Position numbers and translations under genes: made by a program. From Granulibacter bethesdensis CGDNIH1 (GTDB lineage: Bacteria; Pseudomonadota; Alphaproteobacteria; Acetobacterales; Acetobacteraceae): a stretch of 64,000 nucleotides of DNA. Every line of letters starts with the position of its first letter. Position 1 is the first letter of the stretch. Under the pieces are notes generated by a model, which worked only from the letters and a program-made list of their open reading frames with translations, was not told where the DNA came from and searched no databases. Positions 51,200-61,245 of this stretch are shown here, one piece after another. The stretch lies in the NCBI RefSeq assembly GCF_000014285.2, contig NC_008343.2, positions 1,018,501 to 1,082,500 of the forward strand, in the 5' to 3' direction.

Positions 51200-52612
51200 A
51201 TGACGTTGCGTAGTGCTTTGATGCTCGGAGTGGTGATTTTTGAGGGGCTGGCCGCTTTTGCAGGCACTGCTCAGGCTCGCCCGCCGGTGACGCTCAGGGA
51301 GGCCCTTGCGGCGGCTTACTCTACCAATCCAACGCTGTTGGCGGAACGGGCGAAGCTGCGTTCGACTGATGAAAACGTGCCTACCGCCCTGTCTGGCTGG
51401 CGGCCTACGGTAACGGTGGCGGCGCAGCCGGGATATGGGTTCGGTCAGCTTGCTTTCGGTGCTTTTGGTGGTTCCCTGGATCAGCTGCGCAGGCAGGAAC
51501 GTCCATTTTATACCGTACAGGGTACTTTCACCCAGCCGATCTATCAGGGCGGCAAGGTGACGGCGCGCACCCATCAGGCCGAGGATACGGTTATGGCGGA
51601 GCGGGCAAGGCTGATCGATACCGAACAGACCGTGTTCATGAACACGATCAATGCCTTCACCTCCGTGGTGCAGCAGCAGCAGTTGCTGGCGATCAATATC
51701 AATAATGAATCGGTTCTGGCCCGGCAGTTGCAGGCGACGAATGATCGCTTCAGAGTGGGTGAAATCACCCGTACCGACGTGGCGCAGGCAGAGGCGGCAC
51801 TGGCTCAGGCCCGTGCCCTGCGGCAGACATCCGAAGGCAATCTTCAGACGGCGCGTGCAACCTATCGCCAGCAGGTTGGCGCATTGCCTGAAGCACTCGA
51901 TGCGCCTCAGCCGTTGAAACTCCCTGCAAGGGATCAGGATGCGGCGACCAAGCTCGCAGCCGTAAACAATCCAAAAGTCATTGCCGCATTGTATGATAAT
52001 GCAACCGCCAAGGATAACATTGATGTCCAGTACGCGGCCTTGATGCCCACTCTGGCCTTGCAGACGACCGGGTTCCAGATGGTTGGCTCATCCCAGAAAG
52101 GCTATGAGTCCACAGGTGGCACCGTTGCTCTGGCAGCGCAGATTCCGATCTATCAAGGTGGCTCTGAATATGCGGCCATTCGTCAGGCAAGGCAGGCGGA
52201 GCAGCAATCCCGCAAGCAGGTCGATGATGCGCGTCGCACAGCCGTGCAGCAGGCTACCTCTGCGTGGCAGACATTGATTGCTGCTCGTGCCGCAATTCAG
52301 AGTCAGCACGCGCAGGTCCGTGCCAACGAAATTGCTGTGGAGGGGGTTGAGCGGGAAGCGCTGGTTGGCAGCCGCACCACTTATGACGTCCTGCTGCAAC
52401 AGCAGAACCTGCTGCAATCCAGAACCAATCTGGTGAACAGCCTCGCCTCGTTGATTAACGCATCTTATGGCGTGGCGCAGGCGGTCGGGCAGCTGAATGC
52501 CAGAGATCTCAATCTGCCTGTGCCACTGTATGATGAGACGGCCTATTACAGGGCCGTCAGAAATCGCTGGTTTGGTGCGGGTGATGAGGCGGTTAATCAG
52601 CCCGGTCGGTAA
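51200..52612 (+). CDS. tolC: TolC family outer-membrane efflux protein
   Basis: A 470-residue exported outer-membrane channel used by type I secretion and RND efflux. The signal peptide (SALMLGVVIFEGLAAFAGTAQA) is followed by two related halves with coiled-coil helices: TLREALAAAYSTNPTLLAERAKLRST and ERARLIDTEQTVFMNTINAFTSVV in the first, and KQVDDARRTAVQQATSAWQTLIAARAAIQSQ in the second. Region FTQPIYQGGKV and IPIYQGG are the TolC barrel repeats. It follows the Pcm-like gene. Confidence 0.92.
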   Translation: MTLRSALMLGVVIFEGLAAFAGTAQARPPVTLREALAAAYSTNPTLLAERAKLRSTDENVPTALSGWRPTVTVAAQPGYGFGQLAFGAFGGSLDQLRRQERPFYTVQGTFTQPIYQGGKVTARTHQAEDTVMAERARLIDTEQTVFMNTINAFTSVVQQQQLLAININNESVLARQLQATNDRFRVGEITRTDVAQAEAALAQARALRQTSEGNLQTARATYRQQVGALPEALDAPQPLKLPARDQDAATKLAAVNNPKVIAALYDNATAKDNIDVQYAALMPTLALQTTGFQMVGSSQKGYESTGGTVALAAQIPIYQGGSEYAAIRQARQAEQQSRKQVDDARRTAVQQATSAWQTLIAARAAIQSQHAQVRANEIAVEGVEREALVGSRTTYDVLLQQQNLLQSRTNLVNSLASLINASYGVAQAVGQLNARDLNLPVPLYDETAYYRAVRNRWFGAGDEAVNQPGR

Positions 52613-52786
52613 AACTGCGGCAGTTTCTCTGCCATCATATCCGGCGGGCGGAAGGGCAATGGATCATGCCGTTCCGCCCGATCTATATGGAGGGCTGATG
52701 ACCATTCTCCTGTCATGATGGCCGGGGCCATCTGCTGAGCACGTGGACCGGTTTCCCAGCCTGATTTCATCGTGTATGAACGCGCC

Positions 52787-55462
52787 ATGCTGAGCAAGAA
52801 TTTCGATCACGCTGCCAATGAGCAGCGTATTTATGCGGGCTGGGAACATGGGGGCGCTTTTGCCGCCAACCCCGCCTCATCGGCTACACCTTTTACCATC
52901 ATGATTCCTCCCCCCAACGTGACGGGCAGCCTCCATATGGGGCATGCGCTGACGTTTACGTTGCAGGATTCTCTGGTCCGCTGGCGGCGTATGCAGGGGC
53001 GGGACGTATTGTGGCAGCCCGGCACCGATCACGCGGGGATTGCGACCCAGATGGTGGTAGAGCGTCTGCTGGCGTCCGAAGGTTCGCCAGGCCGGCGTGA
53101 GATAGGCCGGGATGCCTTTCTGGATCGCGTCTGGCGCTGGAAAGCGGAAAGCGGCGGCAATATCACCCATCAGCTTCGTCGCCTTGGTGCTTCGCTCGAC
53201 TGGGGGCGGGAGCGTTTCACCATGGATGAGGGACTTTCCGCCGCCGTACGGGATGTCTTCGTGACGCTGTACCGGCAGGGTCTGATCTATCGTGATCGCC
53301 GGCTGGTGAACTGGGATCCCCAGCTTCAGACCGCTATTTCCGATCTGGAAGTGGAAAGCCGGGAGGTGCGGGGCAATCTCTGGCATATCCGCTATCCGTT
53401 GGAGGATGGGGAGGGCAGTATCATCGTTGCCACCACCCGCCCGGAAACGATGCTCGGTGACAGCGCCGTTGCCGTCCATCCGGAGGATGAGCGTTACACG
53501 GCCTTGATCGGGAAATGTGTGATCCTGCCGCTGACCGGTCGCCGTATCCCGATTGTTGCGGATACGTATTCTGATCCGGAAAAGGGCACAGGGGCGGTGA
53601 AAATCACCCCGGCGCATGATTTCAACGACTTTGCCGTCGGTCGCCGTCACGATCTGCCGATGCCGTCCATCATGGATCGCGAGGGGCGCATCACGCTGGC
53701 CGAGATTACCTGTACCGAGGCGACAGATATAGCCGATCCGGCTTTTGTCACCGGGCTTGAGGGGCAGGAGCGGTTTGCCGCCCGCAAGGCGATTGTGGCA
53801 CGTCTGGAGGAGATGGGTTTCCTCGAAACGATCGAGACACATACCCATCATGTTCCCCATGGTGATCGCTCTGGTGTGCCGATCGAGCCTCTGCTGACCA
53901 CGCAATGGTTCTGTAATGCTGCCGAGCTGGCAAAGCCGGCTGTGGCTGCGGTGGAGTCTGGTGATACTCGTTTCGTCCCCAAGCAGTGGGAAAACACATT
54001 CTTCGCCTGGCTGCGGGACATTCAGCCCTGGTGCATCAGCCGTCAGCTCTGGTGGGGGCACCGGATACCGGCCTGGTATGCGCCTGATGGCAGCGTCTAT
54101 GTGGCAGCAACCGCTGAGGAAGCGCAGGCCGCCTATGGGGGCAGCGAGACCCTGACGCAGGACGAGGACGTGCTGGATACGTGGTTCTCCTCCGCCCTGT
54201 GGCCCTTCAGTACGCTGGGCTGGCCGGAGGATGACTCGATCCTCTCCCGCTATTATCCCACGGATGTGCTGATCACCGGCTTTGACATCATTTTCTTCTG
54301 GGTTGCCCGGATGATGATGATGGGGCTGCACATACAGAAACAGGTGCCGTTCCGCGACGTCTATATTCATGGTCTGGTCCGTGATGAGCGTGGCCAGAAA
54401 ATGAGTAAATCCAAGGGGAACGTGATCGATCCTCTGGCATTGATCGAAGCGCATGGTGCCGATCCGATGCGTTTTGCCATCTGCCTGCTGGCTGGGCCGG
54501 GGCGCGATATCAAGCTTGGTCCGAAGCGGGTGGAAGATGCCAGCCGCTTCGTCACCAAGCTTTGGAATGCGTCCGTGTTCTGTGAGCGGAACGGTGTGAA
54601 GCCGGAGCCGGGCTTCGATCCCGCGACTGTCACGTTACCTTTGTCGCGGTGGATTCTGGCCAGCGCGGATGATGCCATCCGGGCGGCGACGCAGGCGCTG
54701 GAAGCGTATCGTTTCGACGACTATGCCGCCACCTGCTACCGCTTCGTCTGGAACACTTTCTGCGACTGGTTCGTCGAACTGGCGAAGCCGATTCTGTTGG
54801 CCACTGATACCCCGGAAGCGGCTGAGATCAAGGCTGTTGCCGCCCATGTGCTGGGGGTGGTGCTGCGTCTGCTGCATCCCGCCATGCCTTATGTGACCGA
54901 AACGCTGTGGGACCATTTTGGCTACGGGCCGGAATTCAGCCTGATCCGTGCGCCATGGCCGGAGGTCGGCGTCAGCGATCCGGCGCGGGAGGCCGCCCGT
55001 CAGGAGATCGACTGGCTGGTACGCCTGATCGGGGAGGTTCGCACCGTCCGTAACGAGATGAACGTGCCGCCTTCAACCCTGACCCCGATCCTCCTGAAAG
55101 ATGCGGTGGCGGAGACCGTGGCGCGGGCGGAACGGTGGCGCGATCAGATTGCCCGGCTGGCCCGTGCTTCGTCCGTGACATCGCTGGAGGGTGCCTTGCC
55201 GAAGGGCAGTGCCCAGGCCGTGCTGGATGAAGCCATTCTCGTCATTCCTCTGGAGGGGGTGATCGATCTGGATGCCGAGCGGACACGTCTGACGCGGGAG
55301 CGCGACAAGGCGCGGGATGAAGCCGCGAAAGTAGTCCGCAAGCTTGAGAATGCCGATTTCGTTGCCCGTGCGAAGCCGGAGGTCGTGGAAGAAAACCGCG
55401 ACCGGCTGGCAGCGCTGGAGGCCGATATCGCGCGTCTCGGTGCCGCTTTGGAACGGCTTTAG
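52787..55462 (+). CDS. valS: Valyl-tRNA synthetase
   Basis: Class I aminoacyl-tRNA synthetase, 891 residues from ATG 52787 (a GTG five codons earlier is possible). ATP-binding motifs are HMGH in PNVTGSLHMGHAL and KMSKS in GQKMSKSKGNVID. The CP1 editing domain is present (ATTRPETMLGDSAVAVHPEDERY). The C-terminal coiled-coil arm (EGVIDLDAERTRLTRERDKARDEAAKVVRKLEN) is typical of bacterial ValRS. In alphaproteobacteria it often follows tolC, as here. Confidence 0.96.
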   Translation: MLSKNFDHAANEQRIYAGWEHGGAFAANPASSATPFTIMIPPPNVTGSLHMGHALTFTLQDSLVRWRRMQGRDVLWQPGTDHAGIATQMVVERLLASEGSPGRREIGRDAFLDRVWRWKAESGGNITHQLRRLGASLDWGRERFTMDEGLSAAVRDVFVTLYRQGLIYRDRRLVNWDPQLQTAISDLEVESREVRGNLWHIRYPLEDGEGSIIVATTRPETMLGDSAVAVHPEDERYTALIGKCVILPLTGRRIPIVADTYSDPEKGTGAVKITPAHDFNDFAVGRRHDLPMPSIMDREGRITLAEITCTEATDIADPAFVTGLEGQERFAARKAIVARLEEMGFLETIETHTHHVPHGDRSGVPIEPLLTTQWFCNAAELAKPAVAAVESGDTRFVPKQWENTFFAWLRDIQPWCISRQLWWGHRIPAWYAPDGSVYVAATAEEAQAAYGGSETLTQDEDVLDTWFSSALWPFSTLGWPEDDSILSRYYPTDVLITGFDIIFFWVARMMMMGLHIQKQVPFRDVYIHGLVRDERGQKMSKSKGNVIDPLALIEAHGADPMRFAICLLAGPGRDIKLGPKRVEDASRFVTKLWNASVFCERNGVKPEPGFDPATVTLPLSRWILASADDAIRAATQALEAYRFDDYAATCYRFVWNTFCDWFVELAKPILLATDTPEAAEIKAVAAHVLGVVLRLLHPAMPYVTETLWDHFGYGPEFSLIRAPWPEVGVSDPAREAARQEIDWLVRLIGEVRTVRNEMNVPPSTLTPILLKDAVAETVARAERWRDQIARLARASSVTSLEGALPKGSAQAVLDEAILVIPLEGVIDLDAERTRLTRERDKARDEAAKVVRKLENADFVARAKPEVVEENRDRLAALEADIARLGAALERL

Positions 55463-55483
55463 AAGCCTTTTTCGTGCCTTTCT

Positions 55484-55514
55484 CTGCCTGTCTGTCGGCA
55501 AAGCGGACAGGCAG
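55484..55514 (+). other. Stem-loop after valS
   Basis: An inverted repeat, CTGCCTGTC / GACAGGCAG, with a 13-base loop, begins 22 bp after the valS stop. No T-run follows, so it may stabilise the 3' end or be a Rho-dependent or weak terminator before pyrH. Confidence 0.4.
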
Positions 55515-55625
55515 GCGGCCGGAAAGAAATGAAGTTCGGTCAGAAAAAGCCGAATTTGCCTGTGATGATGCTTTCACGTCGGGCCGCCACGCTTTAGGTT
55601 CGCCCCGCCGGTGGATGGAACAGAC

Positions 55626-56351
55626 ATGACGGAACAGCCAGTTTATAAACGTGTTCTCCTGAAAGTGTCGGGGGAGGCGCTGATGGGCAGCCGCGAATAC
55701 GGGCTGGACAAGGCGATGGTGCAGACCATTGCCAGCGACATTGCCGATGTTGTGGCATTCGGCGTTGAAGTTTGTCTGGTGATTGGGGGTGGCAATATTT
55801 TCCGTGGCGTTTCTGCCGCAGCCAGCGGTATGGACCGTGCGCAGGGCGATTATATCGGTATGCTGGCGACCGTTATGAATGCGCTGGCTATGCAGGCGGC
55901 GCTGGAAAAGCTGAATGTGCCCACCCGGGTTCAGTCGGCCATTCCAATGGCCAGCGTCTGTGAGCCTTATGTCCGCCGTCGTGCACAGCGGCATATGGAG
56001 AAAGGCCGCGTCGTGATTTTCGCTGCCGGAACCGGTAATCCGTTTTTCACCACCGATACGGCCGCGGCTCTGCGGGCTGCCGAAATGGGCTGCAACGTCC
56101 TGCTGAAAGGAACGCAGGTCGATGGTGTCTATGCTGCCGATCCGCGTAAAAACCCGGATGCCGAGAGATATAACGAACTGACCTATCTGGATGTGTTGAG
56201 CCGTGACCTGTCTGTGATGGACGCTGCGGCGATCAGTCTCTGCCGCGAAAATCATCTGCCGATCATCGTGTTCAATATCCACGAAACCGGGGCTTTCGGA
56301 CGTGTCATCCGCGGCGAAGGCCGTTTCACGCGGATCGTGGAAACTCAGTAA
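55626..56351 (+). CDS. pyrH: Uridylate kinase
   Basis: Phosphorylates UMP to UDP; hexameric amino-acid-kinase fold. 241 residues from ATG 55626 (a GTG five codons earlier is possible). Motifs: [12 protein letters not shown] at the start, [10 protein letters not shown], and [19 protein letters not shown] with the UMP site, then [15 protein letters not shown]. First gene of the pyrH-frr-uppS-cdsA-dxr-rseP-bamA run conserved in proteobacteria. Confidence 0.95.
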   Translation: MTEQPVYKRVLLKVSGEALMGSREYGLDKAMVQTIASDIADVVAFGVEVCLVIGGGNIFRGVSAAASGMDRAQGDYIGMLATVMNALAMQAALEKLNVPTRVQSAIPMASVCEPYVRRRAQRHMEKGRVVIFAAGTGNPFFTTDTAAALRAAEMGCNVLLKGTQVDGVYAADPRKNPDAERYNELTYLDVLSRDLSVMDAAAISLCRENHLPIIVFNIHETGAFGRVIRGEGRFTRIVETQ

Positions 56352-56432
56352 GACCAACTACCGGCTCCATCGCCTGATTTTTGGCTGGTCATGCCGGTCG
56401 GAAACAGGCCCAGAATGAAAGAGGAAGCGACC

Positions 56433-56999
56433 ATGGCCGCCGATCTCAATACGCTGAAGCAGGATCTGACCCGCCGTATGGATGGGGCGCTGGAAACGCT
56501 GCGTCGTGAATTTGCCGGGCTTCGCGCCGGTCGTGCCAGCCCGGCCCTGCTGGAGCCGGTGCGGGTCGATGCTTATGGCAGCGAGGTTCCGCTGACACAG
56601 GTCGGCAATATCGGCGTACCGGAAAGCCGGATGCTGACGGTACAGGTCTGGGACCGGTCTCTGGTCAGCGCGGTTGAAAAGGCGATCCGTGATTGCGGGC
56701 TGGGTCTCAATCCGCAGACTGAGGGCCAGCTGATCCGCGTGCCGCTGCCTATGTTGACGGAAGAGCGTCGTAACGAGCTGGCAAAAGCTGCCGGGCGTTA
56801 TGCCGAGAGTACCCGTGTTGCGATCCGCGCTGTGCGTCGGGATGGCATGGATCAGATCAAGGGCCACGAAAAAAAGAGCGAGATCGGCGAGGATGAGGCT
56901 AAAACATGGTCCGATGAGGTCCAGAAGCTGACCGATCATTACATCAAGCGTGTGGATGACGCGTTGGTCGAAAAAGAAAAAGACATTCGGCAGGTCTGA
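56433..56999 (+). CDS. frr: Ribosome recycling factor
   Basis: Dissociates post-termination ribosomes with EF-G. ATG 56433 with an agagga site gives 188 residues, the family norm being 185. [44 protein letters not shown] and the helical C-terminal half are standard. pyrH lies 81 bp upstream; the uppS reading frame overlaps the end of frr. Confidence 0.95.
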   Translation: MAADLNTLKQDLTRRMDGALETLRREFAGLRAGRASPALLEPVRVDAYGSEVPLTQVGNIGVPESRMLTVQVWDRSLVSAVEKAIRDCGLGLNPQTEGQLIRVPLPMLTEERRNELAKAAGRYAESTRVAIRAVRRDGMDQIKGHEKKSEIGEDEAKTWSDEVQKLTDHYIKRVDDALVEKEKDIRQV

Positions 57000-57078
57000 T
57001 GGGTCTGTTTCAGGGCATCCTTCATTGATCTTCCAGAAAAAAACCGCTCATGCGCCTGATCTCGCGCCTGCCTCCACG

Positions 57079-57813
57079 ATGGAGACAGGCGTGTTGTCGA
57101 ATGGTGCTGCGCCCTTACCGGTGCATATTGGCATCATTATGGACGGAAATGGCCGTTGGGCTGCTGCCCGTGGCCTGCCGCGCATTGCCGGTCATCGTGC
57201 GGGTGCGCAGGCTGTGCGCCGCGTGGTGCAGGCCGCGATTGAGGCCCGCATCGGCTGGCTGACGCTCTATGCGTTTTCCAGCGAGAACTGGCGGCGTCCG
57301 GCGGGGGAGGTCACCGATCTGACCGGGCTGCTGCGTCATTATATTCGCAGCGAAATTAACGAATTGGCGGAAAACGGGGTTCGCCTGCACATTATTGGGG
57401 ACCGTTCCCGGTTTTCGCAGGATATTCAGAACGATCTGGCGCAGGCGGAAAGACGGACGGCTGGTAATACCGTCCTTCATCTGGTGATCGCGCTGTCTTA
57501 TGGTGCCCGGGCGGAGATTATCAATGCCGTACGCAGCGCGGCAAAGGCTTTGGCGGCAGGTCATATGGTGCCGGAAGCGCTCGATGAGGCGCTGTTTTCT
57601 TCTTTTCTTTCCACGGCAGGCATGCCCGATCCTGATCTGATCATCCGGACCAGCGGGGAAAGGCGGCTGTCCAATTTCCTGCTCTGGCAGGCAGCCTATG
57701 CCGAGCTGGTGTTCATGGATGTGCTGTGGCCGGATTTTGCGTCCGTGCATTTTCAGCAGGCCTTGGCCGAGTTTGGTCGACGCGAAAGGCGCTTCGGTGC
57801 CCGTCCGCTATGA
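57079..57813 (+). CDS. uppS: Undecaprenyl (cis-prenyl) diphosphate synthase
   Basis: Makes the C55 lipid carrier precursor for peptidoglycan. The substrate motifs are IIMDGNGRWAAARG, TLYAFSSENWRRP and the C-terminal DLIIRTSGERRLSNFLLWQ. ATG 57079 gives 244 residues; the open frame extends into frr, and a TTG at 57025 is another possible start since no strong ribosome binding site is seen for either. Followed after 33 bp by cdsA. Confidence 0.94.
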   Translation: METGVLSNGAAPLPVHIGIIMDGNGRWAAARGLPRIAGHRAGAQAVRRVVQAAIEARIGWLTLYAFSSENWRRPAGEVTDLTGLLRHYIRSEINELAENGVRLHIIGDRSRFSQDIQNDLAQAERRTAGNTVLHLVIALSYGARAEIINAVRSAAKALAAGHMVPEALDEALFSSFLSTAGMPDPDLIIRTSGERRLSNFLLWQAAYAELVFMDVLWPDFASVHFQQALAEFGRRERRFGARPL

Positions 57814-57846
57814 TCACCAGCACCATATGAGCGATGGGGGAACAAG

Positions 57847-58689
57847 ATGACCGGACGGGCGATGAATGCGGCCTCATCGTCGTCTGGAAAATGGCGGGAT
57901 CTGCGCCTGCGTTTGCTGTCGGCGGCTGTTATGGCCCCGCTTGCATTGGCCTGCCTGTATGAAGGCAGATTGTTCTGGGCAGTCCTGATGGGTATCGCTG
58001 CGCTCGGTATCTCTGTTGAGTGGGTCCGGCTCTGCGGGGCTAAGGAGCGAGCATGGCCGGGCAGTGGTGTTCCCCTGTTCACTTTGCTGGGTGGAGGAAT
58101 CGCCGTTGCCCATCATGTCATAACCGGTCTGATTGTTCTGCTGATAGGTGGGGCTTTGATTGTGTGGCTGGGCAGGGCGGCACGGCATCCGCTCACGCTT
58201 GGGGCGGGAGTGCCTTATTTGGGGGCCTGTCTCCTGACCCTGATCTGGCTGCGCTATGACCCGGTGGTGGGAAGAGCGAATGTTCTTTTTCTGGTCATCA
58301 GCGTCTGGGCCAGCGATATCGGAGCCTATCTTGCGGGACGTCTGATCGGGGGGCCAAAGCTTGCTCCCTCCATATCGCCCGGCAAGACATGGAGCGGTGC
58401 TGTCGGTGGTGTTGTTGCTGCGATGGGGACGGGGCTGGCCATTGCACCGGTGCTGCATTCCGGTCCTGCTATCGGCGCGCTTTGGGTCGCCTGTCTGATT
58501 GCGGTGGTGTCTCAGGGTGGTGATCTGCTGGAGAGCGGCTTGAAACGCCGTTTTGGAGTCAAAGATTCCGGAACACTGATTCCGGGTCATGGTGGTCTTC
58601 TGGACCGTCTGGATGGGTTGCTGACGGCGGCGCCAGTGGTGGCTGTGCTGGCGGCGTTGTTGGGGCGAGGAGTGGCGGTGTGGCAATAA
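57847..58689 (+). CDS. cdsA: Phosphatidate cytidylyltransferase
   Basis: Integral membrane enzyme making CDP-diacylglycerol for phospholipid synthesis. 280 residues with about seven or eight hydrophobic helices. The signature near the C-terminus, GGDLLESGLKRRFGVKDSGTLIPGHGGLLDRLDG, and SDIGAYLAGRLIGG with SPGKTWSGAVGG are diagnostic. The gene overlaps dxr by 10 bp. Confidence 0.95.
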   Translation: MTGRAMNAASSSSGKWRDLRLRLLSAAVMAPLALACLYEGRLFWAVLMGIAALGISVEWVRLCGAKERAWPGSGVPLFTLLGGGIAVAHHVITGLIVLLIGGALIVWLGRAARHPLTLGAGVPYLGACLLTLIWLRYDPVVGRANVLFLVISVWASDIGAYLAGRLIGGPKLAPSISPGKTWSGAVGGVVAAMGTGLAIAPVLHSGPAIGALWVACLIAVVSQGGDLLESGLKRRFGVKDSGTLIPGHGGLLDRLDGLLTAAPVVAVLAALLGRGVAVWQ

Positions 58690-59897
58690 CCAGACGGGCA
58701 GTGGTTCCAGGTCTGAAAGATCGGGTCGATGATGCGGCACGGCCGCGCACGATCACCATTCTCGGCAGTACCGGCAGCATCGGAACACAGACCATTGAGT
58801 TGCTGGGTGATCGTAGCCGCTATCAGGTGAAAGCGCTGGTGGGCGGAAAAAATGCCGCTTTGCTGGCGGATCAGGCGCTGGCGCTGGGGGCAGAGCTGGC
58901 AGTGATCGCCGATCCGGACTTCTATCCGGTGCTGAAGGAACGTCTGGCAGATAGCGGTATTGCCAGTGCCTGCGGTCCTGATGCGGTGGTCGCGGCCGCT
59001 GCGCTGGAGGCTGACTGGACCATGGCGGCGATCACCGGTGCTGCCGGATTGCCACCGACCCTGGAGGCCATCAAGCATGGCCGGAGCGTTGCTCTGGCCA
59101 ATAAGGAGGCTCTGGTCTGTGCAGGCGATGTGATGTTGCGTGCGGTCGAACAGGCCGGAGCAACCCTGCTGCCGGTTGATTCCGAGCATAATGCTATTTT
59201 TCAGGCGTTGGCTGATGGTAACATCACACGACTGGACAAGATCGTATTAACCGCCTCTGGTGGGCCTTTCCGGACCGCGAGCCTGGAGGAGATGAAAGCA
59301 GCCACACCGGAACGAGCCTTGAAACATCCGGTCTGGTCGATGGGGGCCAAAATCTCCATCGACAGCGCGACCATGATGAATAAAGGCCTGGAAGTTATTG
59401 AAGCTGCAAGATTATTTTCTTTGACTGAAGATCGTATTAGTGTGCTTGTCCATCCTCAATCGGTGGTGCATGGGCTGGTCTATTATCAGGATGGCAGCGT
59501 TCTGGCGCAGCTTGGATCACCGGATATGCGGATACCGATCGCCCATACGCTTGCATGGCCGGAGCGGGTAGAAACACAGGCGCGGCGCCTTGATCTGGCA
59601 GCCGTGTCGCGCCTCGATTTCGAGGAGCCTGATGTGGTCCGGTTTCCCGCTCTGCGTCTGGCCCGCGAAGTTCTGCGTGCCGGGGGAGGTGCTCCGGCGA
59701 TCTACTCGGCTGCCAATGAGATCGCAGTGGATGCATTTTTGAATAAACGTATTGGCTTCCTGGATATTGCTGAGACAGTGGATAAAACACTTCAGCATCT
59801 GGGCGCCCCTGCCGTGGAAACGCTGGAAACAGTGTTCGCGGTTGATGCGGAAGCCCGCCGGGTTGCCGCATCCTTGACGCAGTCCTGCGCCGCCTGA
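58680..59897 (+). CDS. dxr: 1-deoxy-D-xylulose-5-phosphate reductoisomerase
   Basis: First committed step of the MEP isoprenoid pathway. GTG start 58680 is inside the cdsA end and is preceded by gaggag 8 bp upstream. NADPH-binding GSTGSIGTQTIELL near residue 25, metal and substrate motifs EHNAIFQAL, SGGPFR and WSMGAKISIDSATMMNKGLE. 405 residues. It supplies precursors for both UppS and the polyprenyl synthase found at 5.8 kb. Confidence 0.96.
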   Translation: MAITRRAVVPGLKDRVDDAARPRTITILGSTGSIGTQTIELLGDRSRYQVKALVGGKNAALLADQALALGAELAVIADPDFYPVLKERLADSGIASACGPDAVVAAAALEADWTMAAITGAAGLPPTLEAIKHGRSVALANKEALVCAGDVMLRAVEQAGATLLPVDSEHNAIFQALADGNITRLDKIVLTASGGPFRTASLEEMKAATPERALKHPVWSMGAKISIDSATMMNKGLEVIEAARLFSLTEDRISVLVHPQSVVHGLVYYQDGSVLAQLGSPDMRIPIAHTLAWPERVETQARRLDLAAVSRLDFEEPDVVRFPALRLAREVLRAGGGAPAIYSAANEIAVDAFLNKRIGFLDIAETVDKTLQHLGAPAVETLETVFAVDAEARRVAASLTQSCAA

Positions 59898-59915
59898 GAC
59901 GAAAAAGAGGCTTTT

Positions 59916-61046
59916 ATGCTGCCTGAAACCATCCGCACTGTCCTGTCTTTCGTCGTCGTTCTGGGCGTGCTCGTGTTCGTGCACGAGATGGGCCATTATC
60001 TGGCCGCCCGGATCAGCGGTATTTATATTGAAGCGTTCTCGATCGGCTTCGGTAAGCCATTGGTGAAATGGCGGGATCGGCGTGGCTGTGAGTGGCGGCT
60101 GTGCTGGCTGCCGCTGGGTGGATACGTGAAGATGTACGGCATGGAACGTCCGGGCGACAATCCGGGCGCAGATCAGCCGGTCAATACCGGCTCGCCACCT
60201 GTGCAGCCGCCTCGGCCCGGTATGGCTTTTTTTGAAAAATCAGTTGGTTCGCGGGCATTTGTGGTGGCGGCTGGACCCCTGGCCAATGCCCTGTTGGCGA
60301 TTGTGCTGTTTGCGGCGCTGTTCATGACGGCAGGACGGCAGATTCCTTTGCCGGTCGTGGGGGAAGTGCTGCCTCAATCCGCTGCAGCCGAGGCGGGACT
60401 TCAGCATGATGACCGTATCGTTGCTATTGACGGTATGCAGGTCAGCCGGTTCGAGGATATCCAGCATTCTGTGGTGGGGCACCCGAACCAGCGTCTGGTT
60501 CTGAGCGTCGAACGGGGCGGGAAGGAAATCACCATTCCGGTGACGCCGCATGCCAAGGTGGCGGACGGCCTCACGATTGGCGTTCTGGGGATCGGTGCCG
60601 GTGCCGTGACTGTGGAACGCATGGCGCCTGGACAGGCCATTGTTCAGGGTGTGGCGCAGACATGGACGGAAACCGGAAATATCCTCTCCGGCGTCTGGCA
60701 GATGATGACTGGTCAGCGCAGCGCGAAAGAGCTGGGCGGCCCGCTGGCGATCGCGCGTATTTCCGGGCAGGTGGCGCAATTGGGGATCCCCAGCCTGATT
60801 TCCCTGATGGCACTGCTGTCGATCAATCTTGGTCTGATCAATCTTTTCCCGATCCCCATTCTGGATGGCGGGCACCTCGTCTTTTTCCTGATCGAGGCGA
60901 TCCGGGGGCGGCCGATGTCGCCCCATGCGCAGGAATACGGGCTTAAGGCCGGATTCCTGCTGCTGGCGACCCTGTTCATCTTTGTGACATGGAATGATCT
61001 GGCACGGATGGGTTTGTTTCACTGGTTTTCCCATCTGATCGGTTGA
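59916..61046 (+). CDS. rseP: Site-2 protease RseP
   Basis: Intramembrane zinc protease that cleaves anti-sigma factors in envelope stress signalling. HEMGH is at 23-27 in the first transmembrane helix, followed by a PDZ domain (about 120-200, PQSAAAEAGLQHDDRIVAIDG) and the C-terminal helix with NLFPIPILDGGHL. 376 residues with a single PDZ domain, while E. coli RseP has two (450 residues). Placed between dxr and bamA as usual. Confidence 0.94.
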   Translation: MLPETIRTVLSFVVVLGVLVFVHEMGHYLAARISGIYIEAFSIGFGKPLVKWRDRRGCEWRLCWLPLGGYVKMYGMERPGDNPGADQPVNTGSPPVQPPRPGMAFFEKSVGSRAFVVAAGPLANALLAIVLFAALFMTAGRQIPLPVVGEVLPQSAAAEAGLQHDDRIVAIDGMQVSRFEDIQHSVVGHPNQRLVLSVERGGKEITIPVTPHAKVADGLTIGVLGIGAGAVTVERMAPGQAIVQGVAQTWTETGNILSGVWQMMTGQRSAKELGGPLAIARISGQVAQLGIPSLISLMALLSINLGLINLFPIPILDGGHLVFFLIEAIRGRPMSPHAQEYGLKAGFLLLATLFIFVTWNDLARMGLFHWFSHLIG

Positions 61047-61245
61047 AGGTATGGAGAGCGTTCTCTCAAAGACGCAGTTGATGCGGAATATTCCGAATGT
61101 GCAAAGTGTGAAGGAAGTCGCTATGGCGTGTTGCGCTGCACTGAGGTAGCTAGGCCAGCTGATGGTTCGGCGGCCTGTGTTCCGACCGTGCTGATTTATC
61201 TGTATGGTTGCCCTGTCTGCGGCAACTCGTTCGAGGGGGTACGCC

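Noticed and set aside
52597-52797. 66-codon minus-strand frame between tolC and valS
   Set aside because: Looks partly protein-like but overlaps both flanking genes antisense and has no start signal. A popZ-type gene often found here in alphaproteobacteria was looked for and not seen.
52877-54454. 525-codon minus-strand open frame inside valS
   Set aside because: Shadow of valS; no recognisable motifs.
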